A stretch of DNA of 64,000 nt, from positions 62,001-126,000 of the forward strand of contig JAUIRK010000156.1 of assembly GCA_030549495.1 (NCBI GenBank), read 5' to 3'. Positions 60,382 to 64,000 of this stretch are shown piece by piece. This DNA comes from Nectonema munidae. Taxonomy: Eukaryota; Nematomorpha; Nectonematoida; Nectonematidae. Each line of letters opens with the position of its first letter. Position 1 is the first letter of the stretch. Both the position numbers and the translations under genes were made by a program. Under the pieces are notes generated by a model. It was given only the letters and a program-made list of their open reading frames with translations, had not been told where the DNA came from and did no database searches.

Positions 60382-61047
60382 ACACACACATCCATCCCCA
60401 ACAATTGGTCATCCCTCAACATTTCTCCTTTTGCGATTAATAATAAAAGCATCTCGCACGCAACACAATTTCATGGCTCTCTTTTCATTGCCCAACCTAT
60501 GCTTACTTTTACAAATTCAAACTACACAACAACCCACTTTGCCGTCACAGAAATAGAAACACCAATACACATCATCCTTCTATGCCCCATCTTTCAAAAC
60601 ATACGAACCAAATTTTTCTCTAAATTTTGTCTGAACAAAGATCATCAATGCTCCATGAACGAAAGCGAAATCTTATAATTTTATCATATTTGAGGAATTA
60701 TACAACGAACATTAATCTTGATGACCTTATAAAGGTGTTTGCTGAAAATTCTCGCAGAATTCAATTGTTTTAGCTTAGAACAAAACAATTTAGCGGCTCT
60801 ATATGGCTACTGGCGACTCTACCGCTTTAAAAAGAGATAACGCGCCTATCTTAATACCTCACAAAACATTGAAAACCATATTAGAATTTGTTTTATAAGT
60901 TTAATAGTAAAAAATTATCGTTTAAATCAATAAAAAAAATGTTTTATCAAAATATTTATCAAATCTATTCATCTATTATCAATGTTTTGAAGGTGGTGTG
61001 GAAAATTATTTTGTTTTGAAAGTGGTGTGGGAAATTTTTTTTGTGCC

Positions 61048-61085
61048 CCCCCCCCCCCCATGTACTTTGCTCTGGCTACGCCACT
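61048..61085. repeat. C-run with CAGTGGCGTAGCCAG end
   Basis: On the minus strand CAGTGGCGTAGCCAGAGCAA leads to a G-run of about 14. This GGCGTAGCC-plus-G-run junction truncates the piggyBac copy at 61090 and marks the end of another inserted element. Confidence 0.6.
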
Positions 61086-61089
61086 GATT

Positions 61090-62615
61090 TGATACCATTT
61101 GATCAACTACATCAACAGCAACTTTGGTTTTGTTGTAATGTATAATCACTTTTGGTTTTTTTGCTTCAGAGTCGTCGATTCTTTTAGATTTATGAAAAGA
61201 AGATAAAAGGAAGACATTTTTGTTTTTTAGGCATATACGAAACAAGCATGTTTTCTTCGGTGAACAAGAACACAGAAAAAAATACACTTTTTTATATCAA
61301 GTATTGCTGGTGGTATAAACTTTTTGTTTTTACGAACTGTACCAAGCAAAGTCATTTTTCTCTCTTTTAAGAGTCTTTTAGACAGGTTCAAAGATGTAAA
61401 AAAAATTGTCACACGTCACGTTGTGACCCTTTAGTCCTTTTGTCATATCCATCACAACACGATCTCCTTGATTTTTTTCAGCTGCATTTCCAGGTTGCTT
61501 TCCCAAATATGGCTGGATGTTCCATACGTAAAAACTCTCAACATCTGCTAAAATCCAAAACTTTAATCCATATTTATCTGGTTTGGTAGGAATGTACTGT
61601 CTAAAAGGACAATTTCCCTTGAAGCCTCTGAGCTGCTCATTTACTGTTACTTAAAAACCGGGATTGAAAAGTTTTGGTAGAATAGCAACCCATTCATCCC
61701 AAATTTCTTGAATTGGAGCAAACTTGTTTATTTCTCTTCTATTTTCCCTTGTTTTTTTTGTCATCAAATTGTAAAACTCTTGAAATCATTTTGAAGTTTT
61801 TCAGAGACATTGTAGCTCTAAAAATACTTATCACAGTATCATCATCCCATAAGCTGGCAGTGGACTCTTTTTTGGATTTGAAAACTCCAGCAAGAATCAA
61901 CAGGCCTAAATAAGCTTCAAACTTTACGGTATCAAGCTCCACCCAGCTATCACCCATCACAACTTTGCCTTCAATGTTAGTCCACTTCATTATTGTATTC
62001 AAAATTTTTGGTAGGAAAAATTGCATAAAAGCCCTGTACTCATCTTCTATCCTTGAGCAAGCATAACTTGTTTGACCTTGCTTCATTGATATGCTATTAT
62101 GACACCTTTCTTTACTTGAATAATTAAAATCGTCATGATACCATTTTGTCTCCCCATCTTTCGAAAGACAATACTCATGAGTTTCCTCATCTTCTAAATT
62201 AGAAAGCATTCCATCGGAAAAATCACTATAAAATTCTTCAGTCTCACATAATGAAACATGATCTTCTACCTCAGAAAACTCGCTAATGGAAGGGGAAGAG
62301 TCGCTGTACATGCCTTTATAAAAAATGTAACAATTTAGTACTAAAAAAATAAAAAAACTTAAATTATGAAAGGAAAAAATTTACTCTAATTTTTTCTTGC
62401 TTGGACTCTTTTGAACCCAAGGATCTCAAATGTATAAAAAAATATATCCTAATAAGTTAAACATTTTATTGTGTTTAAAAAATTATTTTGTGATTTTTAT
62501 ATTATATGTAACAAATACTAAAAACTTAAGGCTATGATAATTTTGAAATTTTTAATAAAAGATAATTTTTTAAAAAATTAGATTTAAATGAGCCCTAGGA
62601 TCTTATAAGGGTTAA
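61090..62615 (-). pseudogene. piggyBac-like element, catalytic Asp changed to Asn
   Basis: The transposase starts at 62311 (acidic N-terminus MYSDSSPSISEFSEVEDHVS) and is open for 190 codons through FEAYLGLLILAGVFKSKKES. After a shift near 61740 it reads INKFAPIQEIWDEWVAILPK, then VTVNEQLRGFKGNCPFRQYI, where VTVDEQ is usual, so the first catalytic Asp is Asn. Then TKPDKYGLKFW, CDNFFTSLNLSKRLL (second Asp present), TLLGTVRKNKK and YNKTKVAVDVVDQM (third Asp region). It is truncated at 61090 by another insertion. The 5' end is TTAACCCTTATAAGATCC on the minus strand, with TTAA at 62612-62615. Confidence 0.85.
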
Positions 62616-62924
62616 GGGATGGACCGAGAGGGGGGGATAGGGGGGATGCATACCCCCCCCCCCCCCCCCACCAGCAATCTATTCAAGAAAAATTAAGATT
62701 GGAGTCCACCCTAAAATAGAAATCAAAATTGATGAAGTCATTGATCGATTTTCAAAGCAAAAAGAAAGAAGAAAAGACTTTGTAATATAATTTTAATCAT
62801 TTATTTTACATACGTTTTCAAATTTCTTCCCTAATAAAATGTGTAAAATATTTTGATAATATTAGTATACCCCCCCCCCCCCCCCCCCACAAAAGATTTC
62901 TGGATCCCCCACTGTAAGGGTTAA
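62616..62924. mobile_element. G/C-tract insertion between two TTAA sites
   Basis: The segment between AAGGGTTAA (ending 62615) and TAAGGGTTAA (ending 62924) contains a G-run, two C-runs (about 62651-62670 and 62871-62888) and a CAGTGGGGGATCCAGAAATC-type end on the minus strand. The duplicated AGGGTTAA could mark an insertion beside a piggyBac end. Its nature is unresolved. Confidence 0.4.
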
Positions 62925-63289
62925 AGAAATCTTGTCACACAAAGAAGCATCTTTTATGGAAAGCAGTGCGGTGAGGTAAAAAAAACCCACAATTTTTTGT
63001 AAGAATATTGATGGAAAATCAATATAGAATAGTTTGTAAAGAAACAAGCATACTAAATGTTTAATATGTAAAATTTATAATAGTTTAACATTTTCTTTTT
63101 AAATTTAACGCCATCAATTTTTATAATAATATTTTTTAAGTACACTTCTTCACAGTTATTTGGAACTATTTTTTCAAACTAGAAATAACAGAACAATTAA
63201 ACATGAAGATATAAATTAAAACTTCATAAAGTAAAATTAGAATTTTATTAGGATAAAATCAATTCATCATTTTATCATTATGAAATTTA

Positions 63290-64000
63290 AGCACAATTTC
63301 CACAAAGTATGTTTTGTTGTTTTTTACAATTAAAACTCTCACATTTCGAGCACCTTATCTTTGTTTTTTGTCATCTTTCCTTAGGCAAAATTTACATCTT
63401 GAAAACTTTTTGGATGTTGAAACAGTTGAAACATCTGCAAAATCCGTCTCTATATTAAATCCTTGATATTTTTAGAGATACTTCTATTACTTTTTCTTAT
63501 TTTCTGGCTTTCCAAAATAATTCTTTACCAAGATCGAATAAAAACTTTCTTCTCACAAGTTTTGAAGAAGGATTACTTAGTTTATGTATTACATAAGCGT
63601 TAATTCCAGCATTGTTGAATAAACCATAAAAAAATGCACATTGGCCATCTTATTGTTCTTGTTGCTACATTATATTTTGATGATAATTAGTCTACCAAGT
63701 CAACACCATATTTTGTTTCATTGTAAAAATTTATAATTTTAGTTTGTTTCTTTTCAATTTTTTCAAAACTTTTATCATGATGCATCGTAGAAAAAAGCGT
63801 TACAACTTTATTTTTTTTAGAAATCCATGACATCAGTGTTAAATCTTTTGTGAATAAAAAGTTACTTGAAAAAATTTCTTTCATGTTACTTGAAAAATTT
63901 TTGGGAACACCTTTTCTATTTTTTCTTATTGTTCCAACCAATGTTAGATTATGTTGCGTCTTTAAATCCAGTGCCAAATCAATTCCAGTGTACCAATTTT
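63290..64000 (-). pseudogene. piggyBac-like transposase, C-terminal part at window edge
   Basis: From the right edge leftward: MALDLKTQHNLTLVGTIRKN, SWISKKNKVVTLFSTMH, then FYNETKYGVDLVD (third catalytic Asp region, near 63690) and a stop. Shifted frames continue with NAGINAYVIHKLSNP (about 63600), RRKFLFDLGKELFWKARK (about 63530) and the Cys-rich end FSRCKFCLRKDDKKQR-CSKCE-CGNCA (63420-63290). The rest lies outside the window. It is related to, but clearly diverged from, the 61-62.6 kb copy. Confidence 0.8.

Larger units (their letters stand above)
56040..60840 (+). mobile_element. Non-LTR retrotransposon with EN, RT and RNase H
   Basis: An almost full-length LINE of distinctly C-rich, G-poor sense-strand composition unlike its surroundings. 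In order: a Gag-like ORF1 start (56112), three CCHC knuckles (about 56935-57120), an AP-endonuclease remnant, reverse transcriptase (58258-59301), RNase H (about 59920-60330) and a 3' HILLCPIF block near 60570. RNase H together with Gag knuckles points to the I/LOA/Ingi-like groups. In-frame stops in ORF1 and EN, and a deletion in RT, make it non-autonomous. Confidence 0.9.

Overview
The window looks like nuclear DNA from an arthropod, most likely a copepod of the sea-louse type. It is strongly AT-rich, has no operons, has spliced genes with both very short and long introns, very long (GT)n/(CA)n arrays, and a dense load of DNA transposons, LINEs and tRNA-derived SINEs. The species call is inference; the eukaryotic gene structure is seen directly.

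Two conserved protein genes can be assembled. EXOSC3/RRP40, an RNA-exosome cap subunit, lies on the + strand (6630-9649, 3 exons, 251 aa). A TTC7 homologue, the tetratricopeptide scaffold of the plasma-membrane PI4-kinase III alpha complex, fills 28796-52913 on the - strand (15 exons, 828 aa, open and in phase throughout). A third, tentative gene on the - strand (17684-21312) has a signal-peptide exon joined in phase to a short Cys-rich exon resembling part of an ShK-type domain. It sits behind a TATA box and a duplicated CCAAT-containing unit.

Layout: 1-540 remnant of a repetitive protein family; 1.6-6.2 kb a piggyBac element split by a 1.9-kb GT-rich satellite; 6.6-9.6 kb EXOSC3, whose second intron carries two repeats; 10.7-13.5 kb a decayed transposon coding for a transposase-like protein; 15.0-16.1 kb three small TTAA-flanked MITEs; 17.7-21.5 kb the candidate secreted gene with a Tc1/mariner-like MITE in its intron; 22.6-23.3 kb a piggyBac remnant; 23.8-26.7 kb SINEs, an inverted copy of the EXOSC3-intron repeat with a nested element, and a MITE with 8-bp target duplications; 28.8-52.9 kb TTC7, its long introns holding LINE, Tc1-like and repeat-protein remnants and a 570-bp (CA)n array; 54.6-56.0 kb a fold-back repeat running into tandem arrays; 56.0-60.8 kb an RNase H-bearing LINE; 61.1-64.0 kb two more piggyBac remnants.

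EXOSC3 (nuclear and cytoplasmic 3'-5' RNA decay) and TTC7 (phosphoinositide supply at the plasma membrane) are housekeeping genes with no evident functional link. Almost everything between their exons is mobile-element debris. Several elements occur in two or three copies in the window, which allows filled/empty-site and autonomous/non-autonomous comparisons.
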